Part shown: positions 1-7,266 of the stretch, one piece after another
Layout: every line of letters begins with the position of its first letter
Numbering within the stretch: position 1 is the stretch's first letter
Assembly (NCBI GenBank): GCA_050743125.1
Contig: JBOGEB010000124.1
Span: 1-12,860 of the forward strand
Origin: JBOGEB01 sp050743125
GTDB taxonomy: Bacteria; Actinomycetota; Nitriliruptoria; Euzebyales; Egibacteraceae
DNA length: 12,860 nt
Direction of reading: 5' to 3'
Program-made: the position numbers and the translations under genes
Notes under the pieces: model-generated
Seen by the model: the letters and a program-made list of their open reading frames with translations, nothing else
Told to the model about the DNA's origin: nothing
Databases searched by the model: none

Positions 1-111
1 GACTCGCTGATGAGCGTCCTGGCCCACCGGGCGTCGGAGATCGCCGACGACGTCCTCACCCACCGCGCCGAGCGCGTGTCGGCGCCTGTGCCAGTGCCCG
101 TCCTCTCCTGA
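1..111 (+). CDS. C-terminal end of a probable flavin-dependent ornithine/lysine N-monooxygenase (partial, cut by window edge)
   Basis: The first frame is open from base 1 and ends at a TGA at 109-111, giving the last 36 residues of a protein that begins outside the window. The segment DSLMSVLAHRASEIADDVL matches my recollection of the end of siderophore-type amino-acid N-hydroxylases (lysine N6- and ornithine N5-monooxygenases), which finish with a 'D-[ST/P]-LLS-x3-x-R-x3-I' block followed by a short variable tail. The FAD and NADPH sites would lie upstream and cannot be seen. The stop is 29 nt before the next start and on the same strand, so it is probably the same operon. An N-hydroxylase is the enzyme that the cupin/MetRS/oxidase set further downstream requires as substrate supplier, which supports the call. 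With only 36 residues the identification remains tentative, and lysine versus ornithine cannot be decided. Confidence 0.55.
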   Translation, partial: DSLMSVLAHRASEIADDVLTHRAERVSAPVPVPVLS

Positions 112-140
112 CCCATACCAAAGAAACTCGGGGGATTGAC

Positions 141-1673
141 TTGACATCCGTGAAGCTGTCGCAATCAACGCTTTCCTCAGTCGGTGCGTTGCGAGACGAA
201 ATCTTCCTTGAGCTGCGGCAGGCACTGTCGCGAGAGAACCTGGACGGCGCAATGAGGTGCGGGCTCCGGCTTTACGCGGCGTTGCCGGAGCGCCGGCAGC
301 TCGAGCGGAACATGGTCATGGTGGCCTACGGCGGAGGCAAGGACAGCTCCTACACGGTGGCCTTCGTCCGGGCAATGCAGCTCATGCTCTTCCGGATCCA
401 CGGGACCACCTTCCGCATGCGAGTGGTGACCAACCGGCACGCCGGAATGCCCCATGCGGTCCTGAAGAACATCCACCGCGCCTACGACGCGCTTGGCCTC
501 TTCGGCGATCCGGACTGCGAGCTGCTGCTTGTCGATGGCAACGAGGTGAGGCCGTTCCGAGTGGATGAGCCGCAGTGCGCTCGGGTCGTCGAACGCAACC
601 GCCTCGACATCCTGATGACCGGCCATCGAACGTTTGCCGACGCTCGGCCGACGTTCTGCAACGCCTGCAACCTGAGCATGGTGAACGCCTTCGGGCTGGC
701 CGCTGCCCACGGCGATGGCGTGGATCTGATCATCACCGGGGATTCGCCCCAGGAGCAGCGTGCCTACACGCTTTGGGTCAACCGGCTGGCGCGCCAATTC
801 GACTTGGCTCCGAAGGCTGCGCAGCGCAAGGGGTTCAAAGGTTTCCTCACCACTGTGGACAACATCGCTGAAGCGTACTTCCGCGATATCCACGGTCCTG
901 ACGTGCCAGCGGTCGTGGCTGAGCGACGAGTCACTACGGACGTCCCGAGCGGACTGCAGTTCTTCTCCATTTACGATGACACCGCCTACGCGTCGAACGA
1001 CCACTGGAGGCTGCTCACCGAGTACTTGGGCTTCGAGTTCGACGACCTCGCGTTCAGCTTCACCGAGTCCGACTGCGGAAATCCTGCGCTCATGGCCCAT
1101 CTGCGCGGCCTCAAATGTGAGCGGCTCTACGGCCGGAGTTACTCCGAGGGGCTGGTTGAGTACGTGCACTTCGCGCTCGCGCTCATGCGGAAAAAGGAGT
1201 TCCCTGAACCGCTCGTCGAAACGATGCGGGCCCGCTACCACGGTGCGGCGGCGGAAGCCCGTATGCGGGATGCGGCGAACGCGTATGCGCTGGAGGCGTA
1301 CGGCCTCACCGAGGAGCAGCTCGTCTGTATGGTCTACTCCCCGTTCGCAGGAAATGGCCTAGGGCTGGCGGTCTACCTCGTGCGCGAGCAGCCCCGGCTC
1401 GCGGACCGACCGGAGGAGGTCCATGCCCTGCTGGACGGCGCCGAGCCCGACGCCACCGATCGTTCGCTGACGGACGAGCTGGAGCGGATCAGCGGGCTGA
1501 CGCTTGCTCAGCTCCAGGTGCTCTATCGCAGCACCGTACGGACACCCGAGGCGGGGACCGAAGGGACGCAGCTTCTCGACGCCATCCTCGCGGGAGATCC
1601 GCACAAGGACGTCATCCGCACCCGGCACACGCCTGACGGGCCGGTCGTGCTCGAGCTGATCTCGGGACGGTAG
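141..1673 (+). CDS. PP-loop ATP-pyrophosphatase (adenine nucleotide alpha-hydrolase superfamily), pathway enzyme of unknown substrate
   Basis: A 510-residue cytosolic protein. The N-terminal part (about 60-205) is a PP-loop nucleotide-binding fold: AYGGGKDSS at 62-70 is a variant of the SGGxDS pyrophosphate loop, CNAC at 173-176 is a Cys pair placed as in sugar amidotransferases and tRNA-thiolating relatives, and ITGDSPQEQ at 198-206 sits where relatives carry their GHN/GDS loop. Another Cys-rich block, DCGNPALMAHLRGLKCE, lies at 311-327. The C-terminal half (about 330-510) is mostly helical and not one I recognise. Such enzymes activate a carboxylate or carbonyl-type oxygen as an adenylate, then add nitrogen or sulfur. 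The start is the TTG at 141, with GGGGGA 5 nt upstream; GTG 150 is a weaker alternative. It lies between a probable N-hydroxylase and an exporter, so a role in amidation, amide ligation or thiolation of the pathway product is likely. It is longer than a minimal PP-loop protein. Confidence 0.75.
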   Translation: MTSVKLSQSTLSSVGALRDEIFLELRQALSRENLDGAMRCGLRLYAALPERRQLERNMVMVAYGGGKDSSYTVAFVRAMQLMLFRIHGTTFRMRVVTNRHAGMPHAVLKNIHRAYDALGLFGDPDCELLLVDGNEVRPFRVDEPQCARVVERNRLDILMTGHRTFADARPTFCNACNLSMVNAFGLAAAHGDGVDLIITGDSPQEQRAYTLWVNRLARQFDLAPKAAQRKGFKGFLTTVDNIAEAYFRDIHGPDVPAVVAERRVTTDVPSGLQFFSIYDDTAYASNDHWRLLTEYLGFEFDDLAFSFTESDCGNPALMAHLRGLKCERLYGRSYSEGLVEYVHFALALMRKKEFPEPLVETMRARYHGAAAEARMRDAANAYALEAYGLTEEQLVCMVYSPFAGNGLGLAVYLVREQPRLADRPEEVHALLDGAEPDATDRSLTDELERISGLTLAQLQVLYRSTVRTPEAGTEGTQLLDAILAGDPHKDVIRTRHTPDGPVVLELISGR

Positions 1674-1702
1674 GCACCTGTGGGCATCCGACCTGTCGAC
1701 CC

Positions 1703-1714
1703 CTTCTTCAGAAG
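1703..1714. repeat. Short inverted repeat CTTCT-TC-AGAAG in the 85-nt gap before the exporter gene
   Basis: A perfect 5-bp inverted repeat with a 2-nt centre lies in the longest gap inside the operon (1674-1758). It resembles two palindromes upstream of the leftward regulator gene (12666-12679 and 12710-12722), which share the CTTC...GAAG arms. It could be an operator half-site, a small RNA hairpin or chance; its short length keeps confidence low. No clear -10/-35 pair or terminator is visible in this gap. Confidence 0.25.
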
Positions 1715-1758
1715 CCCTGCGCCGCCGTGGCAACCACCCACTGCCGCCGGGGGGCCTC

Positions 1759-3009
1759 ATGAGCGTTAGCCCGCCCGCCGCTGCGCCGCCGTCCAACCGC
1801 GCCGAGCGGCTGCTCGTGCCGGCCACCCTCATCACCTGCCTGGGCAACAGCATCCAGCTCACCGCATCCGCGCTGCTCGTGGTCCGAGCCGAGCAGACTG
1901 CGTTGGCGGTCGGCTGGCTGTTCGTCGCTGTGGCCGTCCCGCAGGCGTTGCTCTCGCTCTGCTTCGGGCGACTGGCCGACCGCTTCGACCGGCGGACCCT
2001 GTGCCTGGTGTGCGACCTGATCAGCGCGCTGGGCGCGCTCGCGCTGCCGATTTGGCTCGTGCTCGGCGGGCCCGTCGGCCTGTCCGTCTATCTGAGCAAC
2101 TTCGTGCTGGCGATCGTCAGCGCCCTGTTCATGCCGGCGAGCAACGCCCTGATCAAGGAGCGGGTGCGAGCCGAGCGGCTGGGCCGGTTCAACGCCAACT
2201 TCGAGATGGCCACCCAGGCTGGGACGCTGCTGTCCAGCGCGGTCGGCGGTTTCCTGGTTCAGCTCTTCGGCGCCCAGCCGCTCTTCTTCTTCAACGCGGT
2301 GACCTTCCTCGCCTCGGCCGCCTGCTGGATCGCGATCGGTCGCCGACCGGCCACCGCCGACGGCCGTCATGCCGGGCGAGCCGCGGAAGCCGTTCCGGTC
2401 CGTGCGCCGCTGGCGCGGCTCGGCCTGCTCTACGCCATCGGCAACGTCATCGTCACGGTGAACAACACCCTGATCGTGGTGCTCGTCGTCCAGCTCTTCC
2501 GGCAGGGGGCGGGCGTGCTCGGCGTGGTCGACTCGCTGGCCGGCGTCGGGGCATTGACGGCCGCAGCGCTGTACACGCGGGTCAGAGGCCGCGTCGGCGA
2601 CCTGCGGATCGCGTTCGCCGGATATCTCGGATGCGCCGCCTTCATCGCGCTGCAGCCGCAGCTCGGCGTGGTCGGGATGATGTTCTTCCTCCCGGCCGCT
2701 GCGCTGACCTTTGGTTTGGCGCGCATCGCCGCGCGGACGATGTTGCTGACCGCCGTGACGGAGGACCGGGTGGGCCGGGTGTTCGGCGCGGCCAACGCCT
2801 TCGGGCTGGCATTCAGCGTCGCCGCCACCCTGGCGGTCTCCGGCGTCGTTGACCGCACCCAGGCGCCCTACGGCGCCTTGACCCTTGCGCTGCTCGTCGC
2901 CGTGACCGCCTCGTTCACGGTCGCCGCGCTGTGTCGGGCGCACCCTACCGGCCAGTTGGCCGGCCTTCCCGCAAGCGGGCAGCCGGAGCTGCTCAAAACC
3001 GCCACATGA
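1759..3009 (+). CDS. MFS transporter, probable product exporter
   Basis: A 416-residue integral membrane protein of the major facilitator superfamily, most like the EntS/MFS_3 group of drug and siderophore exporters. About 12 hydrophobic segments are visible, for example near 19-42, 49-69, 84-104, 107-127, 155-172, 176-194, 221-245, 252-272, 283-300, 303-323, 343-363 and 371-391. GRLADRFDRRT at 70-80 is the family's motif A in the loop between helices 2 and 3. A hydrophilic central loop (about 196-219) separates the two six-helix halves. ATG 1759 is preceded by a G-rich run at 1749-1754, a weak ribosome site. The family uses the proton gradient to move small molecules; its place among biosynthetic enzymes suggests it exports the product and gives self-resistance. 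The substrate is unknown. Confidence 0.85.
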   Translation: MSVSPPAAAPPSNRAERLLVPATLITCLGNSIQLTASALLVVRAEQTALAVGWLFVAVAVPQALLSLCFGRLADRFDRRTLCLVCDLISALGALALPIWLVLGGPVGLSVYLSNFVLAIVSALFMPASNALIKERVRAERLGRFNANFEMATQAGTLLSSAVGGFLVQLFGAQPLFFFNAVTFLASAACWIAIGRRPATADGRHAGRAAEAVPVRAPLARLGLLYAIGNVIVTVNNTLIVVLVVQLFRQGAGVLGVVDSLAGVGALTAAALYTRVRGRVGDLRIAFAGYLGCAAFIALQPQLGVVGMMFFLPAAALTFGLARIAARTMLLTAVTEDRVGRVFGAANAFGLAFSVAATLAVSGVVDRTQAPYGALTLALLVAVTASFTVAALCRAHPTGQLAGLPASGQPELLKTAT

Positions 3010-3026
3010 CAACCCGTGACTTCCCA

Positions 3027-3035
3027 AAGGGAGAG
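3027..3035 (+). promoter_or_regulatory. Ribosome binding site that decides the ATP-grasp start
   Basis: AAGGGAGAG lies just upstream of ATG 3040 and overlaps what would be the first codons if GTG 3016 were used. This favours ATG 3040, which also places the conserved beta strand MKLLAIEA at the N-terminus as in related ligases. Confidence 0.7.
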
Positions 3036-3039
3036 CTCA

Positions 3040-4314
3040 ATGAAGCTGCTCGCCATCGAAGCCAGCCAAAACCGCACCTACTTCCTTTCCCGCTACGAGC
3101 AGCTCCAAGCCTTCGGTGCGGACCTCTACGTCCTCAACGGCGAAGGGACTCCCGACCTCTGGCCGGCCGAGCGCTACCGGATCGTCGGCTCGAAGAGCAT
3201 CGACAACATCGTCGCGTCGGCTCGCTCCTGGCATGAGCAGGAGCGTTTCGACGGCGTCCTCACGTTCTCCGAGGCGGCGGTGGTGACGGTCGCGGTCGTC
3301 GCGGAGGCGCTGGGCCTTCCCGGGATCGGCGTCGAGGCTGCCAAAGCCAGCCGCAACAAGCTGCTGATGCGGCAGGCCCACGAGCGCGGCGGCGCCGCGC
3401 ATCCCCGCTTCCGGTTCGTGACGGATTCCGACGACGCGCTCCAAGCCGCCGAGGAGTTCGGCTACCCGGTGGTCCTCAAGCCCACCCTCGGCGCGGGCAG
3501 CAACTTCGTGTTCCGGGTCGACACCCCCGCGCAGCTGCGCGAGCGGTTTTCGCAGGCGGCCGACGGGATCCAGCAAATGTTGTGGTTTACGATGGAGGCC
3601 GACGGCCTCGACCTCGGCCCGAACGGCCTGATGGTCGAATCCTTCCTCGACGGCCGTGAGTTCCTGATCGAGGCGCTCGCCTGGGACGACGAGGTCTACC
3701 TCGGCTCGATCGTCGACCGGGTCACGGTGGAAGGCGACACCTTCGACGACGACGTGCACCACGCGCCCACCTCGCTCACCCCCGATGAGGTGGCCGCCGT
3801 CCACCGGGTCGTGGAAGCCGGAGCGCACGCTCAGGGTCTGCGCCGCAGCGCCATGCACGCTGAGGTCCGCTTCCACCGGGGCGAGCCGTTCCTTCTGGAG
3901 ATCGCGGTCCGTCCAGGCGGCGGCCTGCTGGACTACATGGCCCGGCTGAGCGCTGGGTACTGCCCGATCCGGGCCGTGAGGGACGTGGCGCGCGGCGCGC
4001 GTCCGGCCGTGACGCACTACCAGCCGACCGCCGTCCACACCGCGGGGATGTGCCTGATGTGCGGCGCGGGCCGCATCGAGCAGATCGACGTCCCGACTGC
4101 GGTGACCGAATCCGAGAACCTGCTCTTCCTCAAGCTCACCGCGCGCCCCGGGGACGTCATCCGGCGCCCCCCGGAGGGCAACAACATCCTCGGCTTCCTG
4201 GGCGTGACCGGCACTTCGTTCGACGACGCGATGCAGACCATGACCGAACTCGCCCGCAGGATCCAGGTGAAGCTGGCCACCACCCGTGCCGCCGCGCAGC
4301 TCGCGGCGTCGTAG
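3040..4314 (+). CDS. ATP-grasp carboxylate-amine ligase
   Basis: A 424-residue ATP-grasp enzyme of the L-amino acid ligase / carbamoyl-phosphate synthase-like group. An N-terminal Rossmann-like pre-ATP-grasp domain spans about 1-105. The central ATP-grasp fold has VVLKPTLGAGSNFVF at 144-158 (nucleotide-binding Lys147 and glycine loop 151-154), MVESFLDGREF at 198-208 (adenine-side glutamate) and the metal-binding pair Glu275 (MHAEVRF) and Glu287 (LLEIAVRPGGG). The last motif has Ala where purine-pathway members have Asn, a form I know from amino-acid ligases. A C-terminal domain of about 110 residues follows. Such enzymes make an acyl-phosphate from a carboxylate and join it to an amine. In this operon it probably forms a peptide-type bond between a pathway amino acid, perhaps a hydrazino acid, and a partner. 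The gene lies 30 nt after the exporter and 32 nt before the DDAH-like gene. The substrates cannot be read from sequence. Confidence 0.85.
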   Translation: MKLLAIEASQNRTYFLSRYEQLQAFGADLYVLNGEGTPDLWPAERYRIVGSKSIDNIVASARSWHEQERFDGVLTFSEAAVVTVAVVAEALGLPGIGVEAAKASRNKLLMRQAHERGGAAHPRFRFVTDSDDALQAAEEFGYPVVLKPTLGAGSNFVFRVDTPAQLRERFSQAADGIQQMLWFTMEADGLDLGPNGLMVESFLDGREFLIEALAWDDEVYLGSIVDRVTVEGDTFDDDVHHAPTSLTPDEVAAVHRVVEAGAHAQGLRRSAMHAEVRFHRGEPFLLEIAVRPGGGLLDYMARLSAGYCPIRAVRDVARGARPAVTHYQPTAVHTAGMCLMCGAGRIEQIDVPTAVTESENLLFLKLTARPGDVIRRPPEGNNILGFLGVTGTSFDDAMQTMTELARRIQVKLATTRAAAQLAAS

Positions 4315-4335
4315 GGCTATGACCTCGTCTGTCCC

Positions 4336-4341
4336 AGGAGG
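4336..4341 (+). promoter_or_regulatory. Strong ribosome binding site AGGAGG before a GTG start
   Basis: A consensus AGGAGG ends 5 nt before GTG 4347 and fixes the start of the DDAH-like gene. It is the strongest Shine-Dalgarno match in the operon and could set expression of the coupled block of genes that follows. Confidence 0.75.
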
Positions 4342-4346
4342 ACATC

Positions 4347-5321
4347 GTGCAGCAAACGGTTATTGACCCCAACGCAGAAGCGGTCGCCGTGCGCCCCATG
4401 CGCGCGGCCCGGCCGCGGCGCTATCTCATGTGCCCGCCGACCTACTTCGGGGTCGACTACTCCATCAACCCGTGGATGGATCCGACCAAGCCGGTCGACA
4501 CCGACCTTGCGGTGATGCAGTGGGAGCGGCTCCGGGACCTCTATCTCGGGCTCGGGCACACGGTGGAGCTGATCCCGCCATTGCCCGGCCTGCCGGACAT
4601 GGTCTTCGCGGCCAACGGGGCGACCGTGGTGGACGGCCGCGTGCTGGTGGCTCGGTTCCGCCATGCCGAGCGCGCCGCCGAGGCGCCCGCCTACCGCGAG
4701 TGGTTCCACGCCCGCGGCTACGACTTGCGCCAGGCCGAGTGGGTCAACGAGGGGGAGGGCGACTATCTCGTCGTCGGCCACCAGGTTTTGGCCGGCTCCG
4801 GGTTCCGCACAGACCGGCGCTCGCACGCCGAGGCGCAGGAGCTCTTCGGCCGTCCGGTGATCAGCCTGACGTTGGTCGACCCGCGCTTCTACCACCTCGA
4901 CACCGCCCTGGCGGTCCTCGACGACGACGAGATCATGTACTACCCGGCGGCGTTCTCGGTCGGCAGCCGGGCGACGCTGCGGGACCTGTTCCCTGACGCG
5001 ATCCTGGCCACCGACGCCGACGCGGAGGCCTTGGGCCTCAACGCCGTCTCCGACGGCCGCCACGTGGTGCTGCCCCAGGCGGCCACCCATCTGGCCGCCC
5101 AGCTGCGGGAGCGCGGGTTCGACCCGATCGGCGTCTACCTCTCCGAGCTGCTCAAGGCCGGCGGCAGCGTCAAGTGCTGCACGTTGGAGCTGCGCGACCA
5201 GCGGTCGCCAGACGATCGGCGGGAGGCCGGCACGTGCCTGACCGCTCGGGGCCTGGGTGGCCGCACCACACGCACAGCCGCATCGAGAACGAACCGCAAC
5301 AAGGAAATGAGGAATCCATGA
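4347..5321 (+). CDS. DDAH / arginine deiminase-like amidinohydrolase (guanidine-modifying superfamily)
   Basis: A 324-residue cytosolic enzyme of the dimethylarginine dimethylaminohydrolase/arginine deiminase/amidinotransferase fold. Superfamily landmarks: LPDMVFAANGA at 82-92, EGEGDYL at 135-141, FYHLDTAL at 181-188 (catalytic His183) and GGSVKCCTLEL at 272-282 (nucleophilic Cys, most likely Cys277). Relatives attack the guanidinium carbon of arginine or methylarginine through a covalent Cys-amidino adduct, releasing citrulline plus an amine, or pass the amidino group to another amine. The strongest resemblance is to actinobacterial hydrolases of the DDAH type, but amidino transfer is not excluded. 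Homologues I recall stop soon after the Cys motif, whereas this protein carries about 40 extra basic, low-complexity residues (284-324). Its stop overlaps the cupin start (ATGA at 5318-5321). The substrate is unknown: free arginine, or a guanidine on the pathway intermediate. Confidence 0.8.
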   Translation: MQQTVIDPNAEAVAVRPMRAARPRRYLMCPPTYFGVDYSINPWMDPTKPVDTDLAVMQWERLRDLYLGLGHTVELIPPLPGLPDMVFAANGATVVDGRVLVARFRHAERAAEAPAYREWFHARGYDLRQAEWVNEGEGDYLVVGHQVLAGSGFRTDRRSHAEAQELFGRPVISLTLVDPRFYHLDTALAVLDDDEIMYYPAAFSVGSRATLRDLFPDAILATDADAEALGLNAVSDGRHVVLPQAATHLAAQLRERGFDPIGVYLSELLKAGGSVKCCTLELRDQRSPDDRREAGTCLTARGLGGRTTRTAASRTNRNKEMRNP

Positions 5322-5677
5322 TCACGAAGTTCCGCATCGACGAAGCGAACGCGGTAGACGAGTTCGGCATGGCCTGCCAGCGCCTGGTGCCGTGGGCAGG
5401 CCAGGGCGAGGAGCCACCGTTCGGGGCGATGGCCTGCTTCTTGCCGGCTGGCGCCGACTCCGCCCCTGACTGCCACGACCAGGTGGAGGTCATGATCGTG
5501 CTGTCCGGTGCCGGCTCGGTCGACGTCGCGGAGGAGCGTCGTTCCGTCGCCGCTGGCGAGATGGTGGTGATCCCACGCAACCAGGAGCACGTCGTGCGCA
5601 ACCCCGAAAGCCAGACGCTGCGCTGGGTGTCGCTCTACTGGCCCTTGCACGAGCCCAAGGACGGGGGCCCGGCGTGA
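5318..5677 (+). CDS. Small cupin, probable N-N bond-forming partner of the MetRS-like enzyme
   Basis: A 119-residue single-domain cupin. Motif 1 is DCHDQVEVMIVLSGAG at 51-66 and motif 2 is GEMVVIPRNQEHVVRN at 80-95, giving likely metal ligands His53, Glu57 and His91. The usual first His of motif 1 is Asp51, next to Cys52. ATG 5318 overlaps the previous stop (ATGA), with GAGGA 4 nt upstream, and this start begins right at the cupin beta-barrel. The stop overlaps the next start (GTGA 5674-5677). In hydrazine synthetases such as Spb40, Tri28 and PyrN a cupin domain is fused N-terminally to a MetRS-like domain and converts an O-aminoacyl hydroxylamine ester into an N-N-linked product. Here the same two parts sit in that order as separate coupled genes, so I infer the same chemistry. 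A generic cupin isomerase or dioxygenase is the alternative. Confidence 0.75.
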   Translation: MITKFRIDEANAVDEFGMACQRLVPWAGQGEEPPFGAMACFLPAGADSAPDCHDQVEVMIVLSGAGSVDVAEERRSVAAGEMVVIPRNQEHVVRNPESQTLRWVSLYWPLHEPKDGGPA

Positions 5678-7260
5678 GCGCGCCCGTGTGGCTGACCGCA
5701 ACCCCGCCGACCCCCAACGGCGAGCTGCACATCGGGCACATGGCCGGGCCCTACGTGGCCGTCGACGTGCTCCGCCGGTACCTGCGCGCCGAGGGGACCC
5801 CGGTGCTGATGACCACCGGACTGGACGACCACCAAAGCTACGTGCCGGTGCGGGGCCAGCTCGACGGCCGCACCGCCGAGCAGGTGGCCGACGGCTACGG
5901 CGAGCGGATCACCCGCGCGTGGCGGGAGGCCGGGGTCGACTTCGACCGGATCGTCGAGCCGAGGACGATGCCCGGCTACGCCGAGTTCGTGCAGGCGTTC
6001 TTCCACAAACTGCACGACCGGGGCGTGATCCAACCGCGCACCAGGCCGCTGCCCTACTGCGACTCCTGCGAGCGGTGGCTCTACGAGGCCTACGTGGTCG
6101 GCCGCTGCCCGCACTGCGACGAGCGCTCCAACGGCAACGCCTGTGAGCGCTGCTGCCGGCCCAACGAGTGCGGAGACCTGCGCGACCCCCACTGCGTCCG
6201 CTGCGGCCAGCCGGCGGAGGTGCGGGAGCAGACCCGGCTGTTCCTGCCGCTGGAGCCATTCGCCGAGCGGCTGTCCCGGTTCTGGGCGCAGGTCAACATG
6301 CCGCCGCACCTGCGTGCCCTGTGCGAGCGGATGCTGCACGACGGCCTGCCCGAGATCGCGGTGAGTCACCCGGCCGACTGGGGCATCCCGGTGCCGGTGC
6401 TGGGTTTCGAGGATCAGCGGATCTACGTGTGGGTCGAGATGGCCCCCGGATATCTGCTGGGGTACGACGCGGACACTGCCTCGCCGGCGAGCGGGCCGGT
6501 GCAGTTCTTCGGCATCGACAACGGCTACTTCCACGCGGTGCTGTTCCCCGCGCTGTTCCTGGCATGGGACGAGGACGTCCCGTTGCCGACAGCCTTCGTG
6601 GTGAACGAGTTCTACCGGCTGGAGGGCAAGAAGTTCTCCACCAGCCGGCAGCACGCGGTATGGGCTCTGCAGGGCTTGGCGGAGGCGGGTTCGGACGTGC
6701 TGCGCTTCCATGTGCTGCGGGACCGGCCCAACGGGCGCCAGACCAGCTTCGACCGAGGCGATCTGGCGCGGGTGCGCGATCACCTGGACACCGGCTGGAA
6801 CAGCTGGCTGCGTGGGCTGGTCGACGCGGTGTCGGAGGAGACCGGCGGAGTGGTGCCGGAGCAGCAGCCGGCCGGCGCCGGATGGCGGCTGCTCCACGGG
6901 CGGCTGACCCGGCTGGTCGAGGAGTTGCGCGAGTCGTACTCGGTCGCTGGATTCGACCCGCGCCGCGCGGTGGACCTGCTCGACGAGGTGGTGCGCTGCG
7001 TTCGCGACTTCGGGTTCGTGCACCAGTACGAGCGCGACCGGCCGACGGGGGCGCTGGCGTACCGGTCAGCGTTGGCCGGCCAGCTCGCGGTGGCCGCGGC
7101 GCTGGCCGCGTGGGCCGCCCCGGTGCTGCCGGCCGGTGCAGCCCGGCTCAGCGAGCTGCTCGGGGTGGAGCCTGGCCGTCGGATCGACGCCACGGCGCTG
7201 ACGCCGCCGCCGCCGGGAGCTCGGCTGGCCGTGCCCACCGGGCCGGTTTTCGGGAGCTGA
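5674..7260 (+). CDS. Methionyl-tRNA synthetase paralogue, probable hydrazine synthetase ligase component
   Basis: A 528-residue class I synthetase of the MetRS type. The nucleotide site is intact: HIGH at 19-22 and the KMSKS-type loop KKFSTSR at 319-325. The connective insert carries Cys pairs at 129/132, 145/148, 157/160 and 174/177, as in zinc-binding MetRS. Methionine-pocket positions are changed: the usual ALPYANG before HIGH reads TPPTPNG, and the WVDAPIGY block reads WVEMAPGY (253-260). In the C-terminal helical domain the anticodon-reading Pro-Trp appears replaced around RPTGA (456-460). I therefore infer that it adenylates an amino acid other than methionine and does not charge tRNA. 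In hydrazine synthetases this domain esterifies an amino acid onto the hydroxyl of an N-hydroxy-amino acid for the partner cupin. GTG 5674 overlaps the cupin stop, so the two are probably made in step. A diverged or resistance MetRS is the less likely alternative. Confidence 0.85.
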   Translation: MSAPVWLTATPPTPNGELHIGHMAGPYVAVDVLRRYLRAEGTPVLMTTGLDDHQSYVPVRGQLDGRTAEQVADGYGERITRAWREAGVDFDRIVEPRTMPGYAEFVQAFFHKLHDRGVIQPRTRPLPYCDSCERWLYEAYVVGRCPHCDERSNGNACERCCRPNECGDLRDPHCVRCGQPAEVREQTRLFLPLEPFAERLSRFWAQVNMPPHLRALCERMLHDGLPEIAVSHPADWGIPVPVLGFEDQRIYVWVEMAPGYLLGYDADTASPASGPVQFFGIDNGYFHAVLFPALFLAWDEDVPLPTAFVVNEFYRLEGKKFSTSRQHAVWALQGLAEAGSDVLRFHVLRDRPNGRQTSFDRGDLARVRDHLDTGWNSWLRGLVDAVSEETGGVVPEQQPAGAGWRLLHGRLTRLVEELRESYSVAGFDPRRAVDLLDEVVRCVRDFGFVHQYERDRPTGALAYRSALAGQLAVAAALAAWAAPVLPAGAARLSELLGVEPGRRIDATALTPPPPGARLAVPTGPVFGS

Positions 7261-7266
7261 CCGACG

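Noticed and set aside
141..169. TTGACA at 141-146 as a -35 promoter box
   Set aside because: No acceptable -10 follows at the right distance, and the site lies at the start of a gene 29 nt after the previous stop within an apparent operon.
1708..3027. Leftward open frame of 439 codons opposite the exporter
   Set aside because: It is hydrophilic and repetitive in Gly, Arg and Gln, with no motif; the plus-strand frame is a clear 12-helix MFS protein.
3016..3039. GTG 3016 as the start of the ATP-grasp gene
   Set aside because: The ribosome site AAGGGAGAG (3027-3035) lies inside this extension and serves ATG 3040, where family homology begins.
5174..5317. N-terminal extension of the cupin by 48 residues from ATG 5174
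   Set aside because: The stretch lies within the DDAH-like gene, has no cupin features, and ATG 5318 has a ribosome site and the typical ATGA overlap.
5635..7023. Leftward open frame of 462 codons opposite the MetRS-like gene
   Set aside because: Antisense shadow: the plus strand shows HIGH, zinc Cys pairs and the KMSKS-type loop in one frame.
5674..7260. Housekeeping methionyl-tRNA synthetase
   Set aside because: The methionine pocket and anticodon residues look altered, and the gene is locked between a cupin and an amine oxidase by overlap and short spacing.
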